Part shown: positions 25,842 to 35,155 of the stretch, piece after piece
Numbering within the stretch: position 1 is the first letter of the stretch
How the letters are laid out: each line of letters starts with the position of its first letter
DNA from: Paracoccus lichenicola
GTDB lineage: Bacteria > Pseudomonadota > Alphaproteobacteria > Rhodobacterales > Rhodobacteraceae
Direction: 5' to 3'
DNA length: 64,000 nt
Assembly (NCBI RefSeq): GCF_009708075.1
Contig: NZ_WMBT01000002.1
Span: 372,001 to 436,000, forward strand
The notes under the pieces: generated by a model
Databases searched by the model: none
What the model saw: the letters and a program-made list of their open reading frames with translations, nothing else
What the model was told of the DNA's origin: nothing
Translations under genes and position numbers: made by a program

Positions 25842-27206
25842 ATGCGGTTTACCCCGACCCAATTGGAACCAGATCGCTCGACTGAATCGGGGCGCGACGC
25901 CGGGGGACCTGAATTGTCAAACGTAACCAACCGCCTGAATGCCGCGCTGGAACGGATCCTGCCCGAAAAGCGCCTGTTCCTGCGGTCCGATGACGACAGC
26001 CGGTTCGTTCGCCTGCGCCCCTTGACCCAATTGGCTGCGCTCAGCGGCATCACCCTTGCCTTCGGCTGGACCCTGGTTGCCAGTTCCGTCCTGGCCATCG
26101 ACGCCATGGGCGCGGGATCGTCCCGCGACGGGATGATCCACACCCAGGCCGCGTTCGAGGAACGCCTGACCCAGCTGTCCCGGGAACGCGACGCCCGCAC
26201 GGCCGAGGCGCTGGCGGCGCAGAACCGCTTCACCGTGGCGCTGGAGCAGGTTTCGCAGATGCAATCGCAACTGCTGGCCGCCGAGGAACAGCGCCGCGAG
26301 CTGGAGGCGGGGCTGAACGTGGTCCAATCCTCGCTGCGCGATGCGCTGGCCGAACGCGACGGGCAGCAGGCGGTGGCCGATGCGGGCGGGACCGATGCCG
26401 CGTCCGACTCGGACGAGGTGACCGCCGCGCTGGACATCGTGACGGGCGAATTGCGCCAGGCCGCCGACGAACGCGCGACCGCCGTGCAAGAGGCCGAACA
26501 GGCCCGGCAGGCGGTCGCGGAACTGTCGGTCGAGCGCGCGCAGATCCTGGCGCGCAACGACGAGATCCTGACCCAGCTGGAAGACGCCGTCACCGTCTCG
26601 GTCGAGCCGCTGGACGACGTGTTCCGGTCCGTGGGCATGAACCCCGAGGACGTGCTGGAAACGATCCGCGAGGGATACTCCGGCCAGGGCGGGCCGCTGA
26701 CGCCGATGGGCTATTCCACGCGCGGCGACGCGGCCCTGACCCACAGCGAGACGAAGGCCAACCAGATCATCGTCACGCTGGACCAGATGAACACCTATCG
26801 CATCGCCATGGAAAAGCTGCCGCTGGCGATGCCGGTCAAGCAGTCCTTCCGCTATTCCTCGGGCTTCGGGCGCCGCTGGGGCCGCGCGCATGAGGGCATC
26901 GACATGGCCGCGCCCGTGGGCACGCCGGTCCACGTGACGGGCGACGGGGTCGTGACCTTCGCGGGCCGCCAGGGCGCCTATGGCAACCTCATCAAGATCG
27001 AGCATGAACTGGGGGTCGAGACGCGTTACGGCCACCTGTCCCGGATTCGCGTGAAGGTCGGCCAAAGGGTGTCGCAAGGCGAACGGATCGGTGATATGGG
27101 CAATACCGGACGCTCGACCGGGCCGCATCTGCATTACGAGGTGCGCATGAAGGGTCGGGCCGTTGACCCGATGAGCTTCATCAAGGCTGCAAGCAATGTT
27201 CAGTAA
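25842..27206 (+). CDS. M23-family peptidoglycan endopeptidase, membrane-anchored, with coiled coil
   Basis: A 454-residue cell-wall hydrolase or regulator. A cytoplasmic N-terminus is followed by one membrane helix at about 66-88 (LAALSGITLAFGWTLVASSV), a long coiled coil (about 105-245, rich in Glu/Arg/Gln), and a LytM/M23 domain from about 325. The metal motifs HEGIDMAAPVGTPV, RYGHLSRI and GRSTGPHLHYEV are intact, so catalysis is possible. ATG 25842 with GGAAGG upstream is the best start; a TTG at 25914 is an alternative. Overlaps the bactofilin gene by 11 bases, a pairing seen for cell-shape and wall-patterning systems. Confidence 0.92.
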   Translation: MRFTPTQLEPDRSTESGRDAGGPELSNVTNRLNAALERILPEKRLFLRSDDDSRFVRLRPLTQLAALSGITLAFGWTLVASSVLAIDAMGAGSSRDGMIHTQAAFEERLTQLSRERDARTAEALAAQNRFTVALEQVSQMQSQLLAAEEQRRELEAGLNVVQSSLRDALAERDGQQAVADAGGTDAASDSDEVTAALDIVTGELRQAADERATAVQEAEQARQAVAELSVERAQILARNDEILTQLEDAVTVSVEPLDDVFRSVGMNPEDVLETIREGYSGQGGPLTPMGYSTRGDAALTHSETKANQIIVTLDQMNTYRIAMEKLPLAMPVKQSFRYSSGFGRRWGRAHEGIDMAAPVGTPVHVTGDGVVTFAGRQGAYGNLIKIEHELGVETRYGHLSRIRVKVGQRVSQGERIGDMGNTGRSTGPHLHYEVRMKGRAVDPMSFIKAASNVQ

Positions 27207-27687
27207 GACCCGCGTGACCGAGAAACCGCAGACGATGCCCTCCGCCGCCCCCGCCTCGCCCGAGGCTACCGTCGCTGCCCCGGCTTTCGAGCGGAGCGAA
27301 ACCCCGGCAACGGCGCCTGCGCGCAAATCCGCGCCGTCGATCCTGTCCCCGGACCTGACGGTTGTCGGCAACATCCGCACCGAGGGCGACATCCAGATCG
27401 AAGGCACGGTCGAGGGCGACATCCGCGCGCATCAACTGGTGATCGGCGAGACCGCCACCATCCGCGGAGAGATCGTCGGCGACGAGGTCGTCGTGAACGG
27501 TCGCGTGGTGGGCCGCGTCCGGGGCCTCAAGGTGCGCCTGTCGGCCAGCGCGCGGGTGGAAGGCGACATCATCCACAAGACCATCGCCATCGAATCCGGC
27601 GCGCATTTCGAAGGCTCGGTCCAGCGGCAGGAAGACCCCATCGCCAACGGCCCGACCAAGAAGCTGGCGCCCCCGACCTCGGAATAA
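27196..27687 (+). CDS. Bactofilin
   Basis: A 163-residue cytoskeletal polymer protein. The central beta-helix (about residues 50-135) shows the repeating pattern LSPDLTVVGNIRTEGDIQI, EGTVEGDIRAHQLVIGETA, IRGEIVGDEVVVNGRVVGRV. Flanking tails are Pro/Ala-rich and disordered. Bactofilins self-assemble at the membrane and localise wall enzymes. The 11-base overlap with the M23 peptidase implies they act together, as in other bacteria with M23-bactofilin operons. A strong terminator follows. Confidence 0.95.
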   Translation: MFSKTRVTEKPQTMPSAAPASPEATVAAPAFERSETPATAPARKSAPSILSPDLTVVGNIRTEGDIQIEGTVEGDIRAHQLVIGETATIRGEIVGDEVVVNGRVVGRVRGLKVRLSASARVEGDIIHKTIAIESGAHFEGSVQRQEDPIANGPTKKLAPPTSE

Positions 27688-27705
27688 TCATCCCGTCCCG
27701 ACACG

Positions 27706-27734
27706 ACGGCCCGCCCCTGCGCGGGCCGTTTTTC
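27706..27734 (+). terminator. Rho-independent terminator after the bactofilin gene
   Basis: Perfect 9-bp stem ACGGCCCGC (27706-27714) with GCGGGCCGT (27721-27729), loop CCCTGC, followed by TTTTT. It lies 18 bases after the stop codon. Confidence 0.9.
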
Positions 27735-27838
27735 CGTGCCGGTTTTCGCCGTTTGCCGCATAAAGCATCTGGCAATCGGGGGAAATCAGGCGCTGCCATC
27801 CGGGCTAGGCTTGCCCGTCACCGCAAGGGGGAGGATGC

Positions 27839-28687
27839 ATGAAATTTCTGAGACACGGCGCAAGGGGCGCTGAAAAGCCGGGGCTTCTGGACCAGGACGG
27901 CCGGGTGCGCGACCTGTCGGCCCATGTCGCCGACATCACCGGGACCTGCCTGACGCGCGACGGCCTTGACGCGCTGCGCGCCCTGGACCCGGCCTCGCTG
28001 CCCCTGGTCGCGGGCACCCCGCAGGACGACCTGCGCCTTGGCGCCTGCGTGGGCGGGGTGGGCAAGTTCCTGGCCGTGGGTCTCAACTATGCCGACCATG
28101 CCGCCGAGGCCGGGATGGAGGTGCCGGCCGAGCCGATCCTGTTCACCAAATGGACAAGCTGCATCGCCGGGCCGGACGACGACCTGGCGCTGCCCGCCGG
28201 TTCGACCGCGACGGATTGGGAGGTCGAACTGGGCATCGTCATCGGCGACGGCGGGCGCGACATCGCCCCGGATGACGCCGCGCGGCACATCGCCGGATAC
28301 TGCGTCATCAACGACATCAGCGAACGCGACTGGCAGTTGCGGCGCGGCGGCACCTGGGACAAGGGCAAGGGTTACGACGGCTTCGGTCCCATCGGTCCCT
28401 GGCTGGTGACGGCGGACGAGGTTCCCGACCCGCGCGCCCTGCGCCTGTGGCTGGAGGTGGACGGGCGCCGCTTCCAGGACGGCACCACCGCGACGATGGT
28501 CTTCGGGCCTGAGGAGATCGTGGCCTATGCGTCCCGCTTCGCCACGCTGCATCCGGGCGACGTGATCGCCACCGGCACGCCGCCGGGCGTCGGCATGGGG
28601 CAAAAGCCCCCGGTTTATCTGCGGCGCGGGCAGGTGATGCGGTTGGGGATCGACGGGTTGGGGCAGCAGCGGCAACGGGTGGTCTGA
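27839..28687 (+). CDS. Fumarylacetoacetate hydrolase (FAH) family protein
   Basis: A 282-residue enzyme of the FAH/HpcE superfamily, acting on acylpyruvates or related 2-oxo acids with a divalent metal. The catalytic core shows GKFLAVGLNYADHAAEAGM, the metal-binding WEVELGIVIG, RDWQLRRGGTWDKGKGYDGF, FGPIGPWLVTADEV, and DVIATGTPPGVGMGQKPP. The N-terminal about 60 residues form the usual cap. Start ATG 27839 follows a GGGGGAGG site. Overlaps the SDR gene (TGATG), so the two probably serve one pathway; FAH/SDR pairs occur in sugar-acid (for example fucose- or galactonate-type) degradation, but the substrate here is not known. Confidence 0.9.
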   Translation: MKFLRHGARGAEKPGLLDQDGRVRDLSAHVADITGTCLTRDGLDALRALDPASLPLVAGTPQDDLRLGACVGGVGKFLAVGLNYADHAAEAGMEVPAEPILFTKWTSCIAGPDDDLALPAGSTATDWEVELGIVIGDGGRDIAPDDAARHIAGYCVINDISERDWQLRRGGTWDKGKGYDGFGPIGPWLVTADEVPDPRALRLWLEVDGRRFQDGTTATMVFGPEEIVAYASRFATLHPGDVIATGTPPGVGMGQKPPVYLRRGQVMRLGIDGLGQQRQRVV

Positions 28688-29409
28688 TGCCCGGCGCGCC
28701 GTCGATCATCATCACCGGCGCGGGCAGCGGCATCGGGCGGGCCACCGCGCGGCGGTTCCTGGCGGCGGGATGGCGGGTCGCGGTGCTGGGGCGCAGGGCG
28801 GATGCGCTGCGCGAGACGGCGGGCGACAGCCCTGCGCTGATCCTGTCCTGCGACGTGACGGATGAGGGCGCCGTGGATGCCGCCTTCGACCGCGCCCATG
28901 CCGAATGGGGTCGGCTGGATGTGCTGTTCAACAATGCCGGGCGCGGCGCGGATCCGGCTACGCCCGACGCGATGGACCCCGCCACCTTCCGCGAGGTGAT
29001 GGCGGTGAACGTCACCGGCATGTTCCTCTGCGCCCGCGCCGCCTTCCGGCTGATGCGGGCGCAAGCGCTGCAGGGCGGGCGGATCATCAACAACGGATCC
29101 GTTTCCGCCCATGCGCCGCGCCCGGGATCGGTCGCCTATACCACGTCGAAACATGCGGTCACGGGCCTGACCAGGTCGCTGTCGCTGGACGGCCGCCCCT
29201 TCGGCATCGCCTGCGGCCAGATCGACATCGGCAATGCGGCGACGGACTTGCTGATGCAGGTCAGCACCAACGCGCCCGGGGCGGAACCGATGATGGATGT
29301 CGCCGTCGTGGCCGACGCGGTGCTGCACATGGCGGGCCTGCCCCCCGGCGCGAACGTGCAGTTCATGACCGTCATGGCCACCAACATGCCCTTCATCGGG
29401 CGCGGCTAG
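28687..29409 (+). CDS. Short-chain dehydrogenase/reductase
   Basis: A 240-residue NAD(P)-dependent SDR. Cofactor motif TGAGSGIG at residues 10-17, the D-V of CDVTDEG, NNAG at about 80-83, the catalytic Ser in NNGSVSA and YTTSK (Tyr/Lys) about residue 156-160. Nothing fixes the substrate. It overlaps the FAH-family gene, suggesting a shared catabolic pathway where a hydroxyl is oxidised before FAH-type cleavage. The last residues MATNMPFIGRG are typical of an SDR subgroup found in Rhodobacteraceae. Its 3' end overlaps the convergent DUF2189 gene by 4 bases. Confidence 0.92.
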   Translation: MPGAPSIIITGAGSGIGRATARRFLAAGWRVAVLGRRADALRETAGDSPALILSCDVTDEGAVDAAFDRAHAEWGRLDVLFNNAGRGADPATPDAMDPATFREVMAVNVTGMFLCARAAFRLMRAQALQGGRIINNGSVSAHAPRPGSVAYTTSKHAVTGLTRSLSLDGRPFGIACGQIDIGNAATDLLMQVSTNAPGAEPMMDVAVVADAVLHMAGLPPGANVQFMTVMATNMPFIGRG

Positions 29410-30203
29410 TCCCCCATCACCCGGCGATAAACATGCCAGCTTGCGTGTCCCAGCACCGGCAGCACGATCAGCAGCCCCAGGAAGCCCGGCAGGATCGCCA
29501 GGAACAGCCAGACCGCGATCAGCGCGGCCCAGGCGGCCATCACGCCCGGGTTTTCCGCCACCGCCCGGCACGAGGTGATGATGGCGGTGATGAAGTCGAC
29601 CTCCCTGTCCATCAGCAGCGGCAATCCCACGACGGTAAAGGTGAACAGCACCGCCGCGAAGCCGCCGCCGATGATCGTGCCCAAGACCAGCATCACCAGC
29701 CCCCGGCCCTGGAACAGCACCTCGGGCGAGGACGTGATGTTGGTCAGCGCCGACACGCCCATGAACAGCGCGAAGACCGTGTGGGCCACGAAGACCCAGA
29801 ACATGAACAACAGCAGGATCACCATCGCCATCGACGGGATCTGCCGCTGGCGCTGTTCGAAGACCACGCGCAGGATGCGGGCGGTGTCCAGGGCCTCGCC
29901 CGCCTCGATCCGGCGGCTGACCTCGTAAAGGCCGGTGGCGGCGAAGGGGGCGATCAGCGGGAATCCCAGGATGAAGGGGATCAGCCACCAGTCCTGCCCG
30001 GATGCAAGGGCGACCGAGGCCAAGGCCCAACCGCCCAGCACGTAGAAGGCCGAGAACATCAGGCCGAAGGCGGGCGCGCGGCGGAAATCGCGCCAGCCCA
30101 GGGTCAGCGCGTCGGACAGATCCGACAAGGTGATATGGCCGGGTTCGGGAATGGCGTCGGGCAGGTCGGCATGGTCGCGCACGGGCAGGTCGGATCGGGT
30201 CAA
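29406..30203 (-). CDS. DUF2189 family integral membrane protein
   Basis: A 265-residue membrane protein. The N-terminal LSDALTLGWRDFRRAPAFGL motif is diagnostic of DUF2189, followed by about six helices (near 48-66, 72-90, 118-140, 158-185, 210-245). Function unknown; a possible link to cytochrome oxidase or respiratory membrane proteins has been noted in databases but is not established. Convergent with the SDR gene. An upstream gap of 70 bases separates it from coaD, and no terminator was identified. Confidence 0.88.
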   Translation of the reverse strand: MTRSDLPVRDHADLPDAIPEPGHITLSDLSDALTLGWRDFRRAPAFGLMFSAFYVLGGWALASVALASGQDWWLIPFILGFPLIAPFAATGLYEVSRRIEAGEALDTARILRVVFEQRQRQIPSMAMVILLLFMFWVFVAHTVFALFMGVSALTNITSSPEVLFQGRGLVMLVLGTIIGGGFAAVLFTFTVVGLPLLMDREVDFITAIITSCRAVAENPGVMAAWAALIAVWLFLAILPGFLGLLIVLPVLGHASWHVYRRVMGD

Positions 30204-30271
30204 GGATCCCTCCGGTCAAAGATGGCGCGCGTTCGCGATGATGCTAGCACCGCGGCGGATTGTCGCAAGCC

Positions 30272-30766
30272 TTATCCGCGGTAACGGTCCGCCAGGGCCT
30301 GCGCCACGGGGGGCGTCACGAATTTCGACACGTCGCCGCCAAGGCGCGCGATCTCCTTGACCAGCTTCGAGGCGATGGCCTGGCGGCGGGCGTCGGCCAT
30401 CATGAACACCGTCTCGATGCTGGCATCCAGCGCGCGGTTCATGCCGACCATCTGGAATTCGTATTCGAAATCGGCCACCGCGCGCAGACCGCGCACGATC
30501 ACCTGCGCGCCCACGTCGCGGGCGCAGTCGATCAGCAGGTTCTCGAACGGGTGCACCACGATCTCGCCCCCGGTGCGGTCGAGGATGGGGGCGCATTCGG
30601 CCTGCACCATCGCCACCCGCTCCTCCAGCCCGAACAGGGGGGACTTGTCGCGGTTGATGGCGACGCCGATCACCAGCCGGTCCACCAACGCCATGGCGCG
30701 CTGGATGATGTCGACATGGCCCAGCGTGATCGGATCGAAGGTGCCGGGATAAAGACCGATGCGCAT
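30272..30766 (-). CDS. coaD: Phosphopantetheine adenylyltransferase
   Basis: A 164-residue nucleotidyltransferase that makes dephospho-CoA from 4'-phosphopantetheine and ATP. The ATP motif (T/H)xGH is seen at YPGTFDPITLGHVDII (residues 6-21), with VIVRGLRAVADFEYEFQM in the middle and the C-terminal ISSSK-equivalent region (ASKLVKEIARLGG) following. The length is normal. Start MRIGLYPG is unambiguous. A single gene between DUF2189 and the CBS gene on the same strand. Confidence 0.96.
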   Translation of the reverse strand: MRIGLYPGTFDPITLGHVDIIQRAMALVDRLVIGVAINRDKSPLFGLEERVAMVQAECAPILDRTGGEIVVHPFENLLIDCARDVGAQVIVRGLRAVADFEYEFQMVGMNRALDASIETVFMMADARRQAIASKLVKEIARLGGDVSKFVTPPVAQALADRYRG

Positions 30767-30845
30767 GAACGGGCGCCCTTATGCTTGCCTGCCCCGCAGG
30801 GAAAGCGGATTGCTGTGGAGATCGCAAGCGATCGCGGGCCGCCCC

Positions 30846-31307
30846 TCAGGCGCCCATGATCATGCCGGTCAGCGCCTCTTTTTCGGCGGCCAGTTCCTTC
30901 AGCCGCCCGCTGACCGCGTCGCCGATGGACACCACGCCCAGCATGTTGCCGTCGGGGTCCACGACCGGCAGGTGGCGGAACCGCCCCTGCGTCATGCGTT
31001 CCAGGATCGCCAGGGCGTCGTCGCCCATGGTGCAGGTCTGCACGTCGCGGGTCATCACCTCGGAAATGGGGGTGGACAGGGCGTCAGGGCCGCGCGCGCC
31101 AAGCTGGCGCACGATGTCGCGTTCCGACAGGATGCCCTGCGGCTTCCTGCCGTCCTCCGACACCACGACCGCGCCGATGCGCCGTTCGGACAGCATCTTC
31201 ACCGCCTCGCCCAGGGTCGCGTCGGGGCGGATGGTCAGGATCGTCTGCGCCTCGATCCCCGGCTTGCCCGAGGCGGACTTCATCGACAGCAGCTGATTGA
31301 CGAGCAT
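30846..31307 (-). CDS. CBS-domain protein
   Basis: A 153-residue protein with two CBS motifs: the first at about 22-75 (TILTIRPDATLGEAVKMLSE, RRIGAVVVSEDG, GILSERDIV) and the second at about 88-140 (VMTRDVQTCTMGDDALAILE, FRHLPVVDPDGNMLGVVSIG). Such stand-alone CBS pairs bind adenosyl nucleotides and sense energy state. Start set at 31307 because CGGAGG lies 6 bases before that ATG; the longer frame lacks a ribosome site. No partner domain is present, so its client is unknown. Confidence 0.92.
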   Translation of the reverse strand: MLVNQLLSMKSASGKPGIEAQTILTIRPDATLGEAVKMLSERRIGAVVVSEDGRKPQGILSERDIVRQLGARGPDALSTPISEVMTRDVQTCTMGDDALAILERMTQGRFRHLPVVDPDGNMLGVVSIGDAVSGRLKELAAEKEALTGMIMGA

Positions 31308-31366
31308 GGGGTATCCTCCGGTGGCGATTGTGCTTGAAACCATCCTTTTCCCGGAATCGTGATCCG

Positions 31367-32263
31367 TCAAGGGCAACGAAGCTGCCCTTCCAGGCGCGCG
31401 ACCTCGGCCCGCAGCCCTTGGGCCAGAAGGTCGGCCAGCAGCGACAGCCGGCGCGAGGCGCGATCGTCGGCATGGCGGATCAACCAGAAGCTGCGGGTCA
31501 GGGCGATGCGGTCGGGCAGGATCAGTTCAACGCCGGGCGCGAAGGGGATGGCGAAGTCATGCACGATCCCCACCCCTGCCCCGGCCCGGATCGCCTGCAT
31601 CTGCACCGAGACCGAGTTCGAGGTGATCGCCGCCGTTTGCACCCCGGTCTGCGACAGGTAATCCAGTTCCCGGTCGAAGATCATGTCGGGAATGTATCCG
31701 ATCATCCGGTGGTGGCGCAGATCCGTCAGGTCGCGGATCGGCGGGGCGGCGCGCAGGTAATCGGCGTGCGCGGCCAGGTGCAGGCGGTAATCCGTCAGCC
31801 GCTGCACCGTCAGCCGCCCCGTGTCGGGGGGCGACACGGCCACGGCCATGTCGGCCTCGCGCTTCGTCAGATTCACCACGCGCGGCAGGGCGACGATCTG
31901 GATGTCCAGCCCCGGATGGGCGGCGCACATGTCGCGCGCCACCTGCGGCAGCAGGTAATTGGCGCAGCCGTCCGGCGCGCCGATGCGCAACTGGCCGGTC
32001 AGCCCCGCCTCGCGCCGCACGGCCTCGGCCGCGGCATTCGCGCCCTGTTCGGCGGCCTCGGCGGGGGCCACCAGCCGCGCGCCCTCGGCGGTCAGCGCAT
32101 AGCCCTGCGGGGTCTTGGCGAACAGCGCGGCGCCGACCGAGGCTTCCAGCCGGGCGATCCGCCGCCCGATGGTGGAGGCGTCCATGCCAAGACGACGCCC
32201 CGCCCCCGACAGGCTTTCGCTCCGCGCGACTGCCAGAAAGATGCGCAGATCGTCCCAGTCCAT
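31367..32263 (-). CDS. LysR-family transcriptional regulator
   Basis: A 298-residue LTTR. HTH at residues 1-60 (MDWDDLRIFLAVARSESLSG, RLGMDASTIGRRIARLEASV), then a type 2 periplasmic-binding-like effector domain from about 88 (GQLRIGAPDGCANYLLPQVA). It is divergent from mmsA, with an inverted repeat in between, so it likely controls the valine catabolic genes (inference). Effector unknown. An adjacent ATG three bases upstream (32266) is an alternative start; the AAAGGGG site favours the inner one. Confidence 0.92.
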   Translation of the reverse strand: MDWDDLRIFLAVARSESLSGAGRRLGMDASTIGRRIARLEASVGAALFAKTPQGYALTAEGARLVAPAEAAEQGANAAAEAVRREAGLTGQLRIGAPDGCANYLLPQVARDMCAAHPGLDIQIVALPRVVNLTKREADMAVAVSPPDTGRLTVQRLTDYRLHLAAHADYLRAAPPIRDLTDLRHHRMIGYIPDMIFDRELDYLSQTGVQTAAITSNSVSVQMQAIRAGAGVGIVHDFAIPFAPGVELILPDRIALTRSFWLIRHADDRASRRLSLLADLLAQGLRAEVARLEGQLRCP

Positions 32264-32271
32264 CATGCCCC

Positions 32272-32287
32272 TTTGCAGAAACGCAAA
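32272..32287. promoter_or_regulatory. Inverted repeat between lysR and mmsA (candidate LTTR site)
   Basis: TTTGC (32272-32276), 6-base spacer, GCAAA (32283-32287). It fits the loose T-N11-A LysR motif and abuts the LysR start, where autoregulatory sites usually lie. mmsA begins 72 bases further on. The palindrome is short and could be chance. Confidence 0.4.
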
Positions 32288-32359
32288 ACGCCTTTGCCAT
32301 CATTCGTCTTTATCTGGCAATTCCGCAAGGCTAGGTTACGGGCAACTCAGGAGGATACC

Positions 32360-33859
32360 ATGGAAGAACTTTCGCACTGGATCGACGGCAAAGAGGTCAA
32401 GGGCACCTCGGGGCGTTTCAGCGATGTCTACAACCCCGCCACGGGCGAGGTGATCGCCAAGGTGCCGCTGGCCACCCCGGCCGAGCTTGACGCCGCCATC
32501 CAGAGCGCGGCCCGCGCGCAGGTCGGCTGGGCCGCCACCAACCCGCAGCGCCGCGCCCGGATGATGATGAAGTTCGGCCAGCTCATCAACGAGAACATGG
32601 ACACGCTGGCGGAACTGGTCTCGCGCGAACACGGCAAGACCCTGCCCGACGCGCGTGGCGACGTGCAGCGCGGCCTCGAGGTGATCGAGGTCTGCATGGG
32701 CGCGCCCGCCATGCTGAAGGGCGAATTCACCGACAATGGCGGGCCGGGCATCGACCTGTATTCCATGCGCCAGCCGCTGGGCGTGGTCGCGGGCATCACG
32801 CCCTTCAACTTTCCGGCGATGATCCCCTTGTGGAAGATGGGTCCGGCGCTTGCCGCGGGCAACGCGATGATCCTGAAGCCGTCCGAACGCGTGCCCTCGA
32901 CCTCGATCATGCTGGCCAAGCTGGCGCAACAGGCCGGGCTGCCCGACGGCGTGCTGCAGGTCGTCAACGGCGACAAGGAGATCGTGGACGCGATCCTGGA
33001 CCACGAGGTGATCCAGGCGGTGGGCTTCGTGGGATCGACCCCGATCGCGCAATACATCTATGGCCGCGCGGCGGCGAACGGCAAGCGCGCGCAGTGCTTT
33101 GGCGGCGCCAAGAACCACATGATCATCATGCCCGACGCCGATCTGGACAAGGCGGCGGACGCGCTGATCGGCGCCGGTTTCGGCGCGGCGGGCGAACGCT
33201 GCATGGCGATTTCCGTTGCGGTGCCGGTGGGCGAGGCGACCGCCGATGCCCTGATCGAGAAGCTGGTCCCGAAGATCGAAAAGCTGAAGGTCGGTCCCTA
33301 TACCGCCGGCGACGACGTGGATTTCGGCCCGGTCATCACCAAGGCCTCGCAGGACCGCATCAACCGGCTGATCGCCTCGGGCGTGGACCAGGGGGCCGAT
33401 CTGGTCGTCGATGGCCGCGACCTGAGGATCCAGGGCTATGAGAACGGGTTCTTCTGCGGCCCGTCGCTGTTCGACCGCGCGACCCCGGACATGGAGATCT
33501 ACAAGGAGGAGATCTTCGGCCCGGTGCTGACCACGGTGCGCCGCGACAGCTATGAGGACGCGCTGAAGCTGGTCATGGACAACGAATACGGCAACGGCAC
33601 GGCGATCTATACCGCCGATGGCGACACGGCGCGCGACTTTGCCAGCCGGGTCAACGTGGGCATGGTCGGGATCAACTTCCCGATCCCGGTGCCGCTGTCC
33701 TATTACAGCTTCGGCGGCTGGAAGAAATCGGCCTTCGGCGACCTGAACCAGTACGGCCCGGACGCCTTCCGCTTCTACACCAAGACCAAGACCGTGACCG
33801 CCCGCTGGTTCTCGGGGATCAAGGACGGCGTGGCGCTGAACTTCAAGGCGATGGACTGA
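32360..33859 (+). CDS. mmsA: Methylmalonate-semialdehyde dehydrogenase (CoA-acylating)
   Basis: A 499-residue aldehyde dehydrogenase that converts methylmalonate semialdehyde to propionyl-CoA and CO2, and malonate semialdehyde to acetyl-CoA, in valine, thymine and inositol breakdown. Signature residues: [11 protein letters not shown] start, [14 protein letters not shown] cofactor region, [13 protein letters not shown], the catalytic Cys in GERCMAIS, and [20 protein letters not shown] near the end. ATG 32360 has AGGAGG 7 bases upstream. Followed by a hairpin, so it may be transcribed apart from the later valine genes. Confidence 0.96.
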   Translation: MEELSHWIDGKEVKGTSGRFSDVYNPATGEVIAKVPLATPAELDAAIQSAARAQVGWAATNPQRRARMMMKFGQLINENMDTLAELVSREHGKTLPDARGDVQRGLEVIEVCMGAPAMLKGEFTDNGGPGIDLYSMRQPLGVVAGITPFNFPAMIPLWKMGPALAAGNAMILKPSERVPSTSIMLAKLAQQAGLPDGVLQVVNGDKEIVDAILDHEVIQAVGFVGSTPIAQYIYGRAAANGKRAQCFGGAKNHMIIMPDADLDKAADALIGAGFGAAGERCMAISVAVPVGEATADALIEKLVPKIEKLKVGPYTAGDDVDFGPVITKASQDRINRLIASGVDQGADLVVDGRDLRIQGYENGFFCGPSLFDRATPDMEIYKEEIFGPVLTTVRRDSYEDALKLVMDNEYGNGTAIYTADGDTARDFASRVNVGMVGINFPIPVPLSYYSFGGWKKSAFGDLNQYGPDAFRFYTKTKTVTARWFSGIKDGVALNFKAMD

Positions 33860-33865
33860 CGGCAC

Positions 33866-33890
33866 GGGGGCGGGGTTCTTCCCCGCCCTT
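33866..33890 (+). terminator. Probable terminator after mmsA
   Basis: Stem GGGCGGGG (33868-33875) with CCCCGCCC (33881-33888), loop TTCTT, starting 8 bases after the mmsA stop. The trailing T-run is short, so termination may be partial. Confidence 0.55.
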
Positions 33891-33959
33891 CCTGCACCCG
33901 CCCCTTGCATTGTCGAAAGGCACGGGCTTCCATTGCCCCACATCCGGCGAGGGGTGCCC

Positions 33960-35090
33960 ATGACCGACGATCCCGACCTTACCCTCGGCATCGAGGAAGA
34001 ATACCTTCTGGTCGATCCCGCGACGGGCGACCTTGCGCCTGCGCCCGACGCGCTGATGGCGGAATGCAAGGCAGCCCTGGGCGACAGCGTCAGCCCGGAA
34101 TTCCTGCGCTGCCAGATCGAGGTGGGCACCCCCGTGTCCGCCGACATCGTTCAGGCGCGCGGCCACCTGGCGCATCTGCGCCGCACGGTGGCGCAGGTTG
34201 CGGGGAACTTCGGGCTGGCGCCGATCTCGGCCTCGTGCCACCCCTTCGCGGACTGGCGCGACCAGCACCACACCGACAAGGACCGCTATCACCAGCTGTC
34301 GCGCGATCTGGCGGCGGTGTCGCGGCGGATGCTGATCTGCGGGATGCATGTCCATGTGGGCCTGCCATCGCCCGCGCTGCGCATCGACCTGATGAACCAG
34401 ATGGCCTATTTCCTGCCGCACCTTCTGGCGCTGTCGGCGTCCAGCCCCTTGTGGCAGGGCAGCGACACGGGGCTGGCCTCCTATCGCACCACGGTCTTTG
34501 GCGGGATGCCCCGCACCGGCCTGCCCCCGCAGTTCGGCAGCTGGGACGATTTCGACCGGTCCGTCCGCGCGCTGGCCGATCTGGGCGTGATCGAGGACAG
34601 TTCCAAGATCTGGTGGGATCTGCGCCCATCCTCGCGCTTCCCGACGCTGGAAACGCGGGTCTGCGATGCCTCGCCCCGGCTGGACGACACGATCACGCTG
34701 GCCGCGCTGATCCAGGCCACGCTGCGGATGCTGTGGCGCCTGTCGCGCCGGAACCAGCGGTGGCGGCAATACGACACCTTTCTATTGGCCGAGAACCGCT
34801 GGCGCGCCGCCCGCTATGGCATGACCGAGGGCATCATCGACTTTGGCGCCGGGCGGATCATCCCCTTTGCCCAAGCCGTCGAGGACTGGCTGGCCCTGAT
34901 CGCCACGGACGCCGATGCCCTGGGCAGCCAGCCGCAGGTGGCCCGGACCCGCGACATCGTGGCGGCGGGCGGATCGGCCGCGGGCCAGCGGGCCGTCCTG
35001 GCGCGCGCCACCGCCGCCGGGGCCACGCAGGCCGAGGCGATGGTGGAACTGGTGCGCCACCTGATCGCGGAGTTCCACCACGGCCTGTGA
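33960..35090 (+). CDS. YbdK-family carboxylate-amine ligase (GCS2)
   Basis: A 376-residue protein of the GCS2/YbdK family, which has weak glutamate-cysteine ligase activity and uses ATP to join an acid to an amine. Motifs: [14 protein letters not shown] (ATP/metal Glu residues), RCQIEVGTP, the [10 protein letters not shown] strand, and the [20 protein letters not shown] strand pair. Start at ATG 33960 ([10 protein letters not shown]); a longer frame upstream has no ATG and is unlikely. It lies between mmsA and the acyl-CoA dehydrogenase, on the same strand, with 65 bases to the next gene. Its substrate and any tie to valine breakdown are unknown. Confidence 0.88.
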   Translation: MTDDPDLTLGIEEEYLLVDPATGDLAPAPDALMAECKAALGDSVSPEFLRCQIEVGTPVSADIVQARGHLAHLRRTVAQVAGNFGLAPISASCHPFADWRDQHHTDKDRYHQLSRDLAAVSRRMLICGMHVHVGLPSPALRIDLMNQMAYFLPHLLALSASSPLWQGSDTGLASYRTTVFGGMPRTGLPPQFGSWDDFDRSVRALADLGVIEDSSKIWWDLRPSSRFPTLETRVCDASPRLDDTITLAALIQATLRMLWRLSRRNQRWRQYDTFLLAENRWRAARYGMTEGIIDFGAGRIIPFAQAVEDWLALIATDADALGSQPQVARTRDIVAAGGSAAGQRAVLARATAAGATQAEAMVELVRHLIAEFHHGL

Positions 35091-35155
35091 CCCTTGCCAA
35101 GGACCGGCAAGCCAGGCAATCAAACGCATGTTCAATTTCGGGGAGGGATGAGGAC

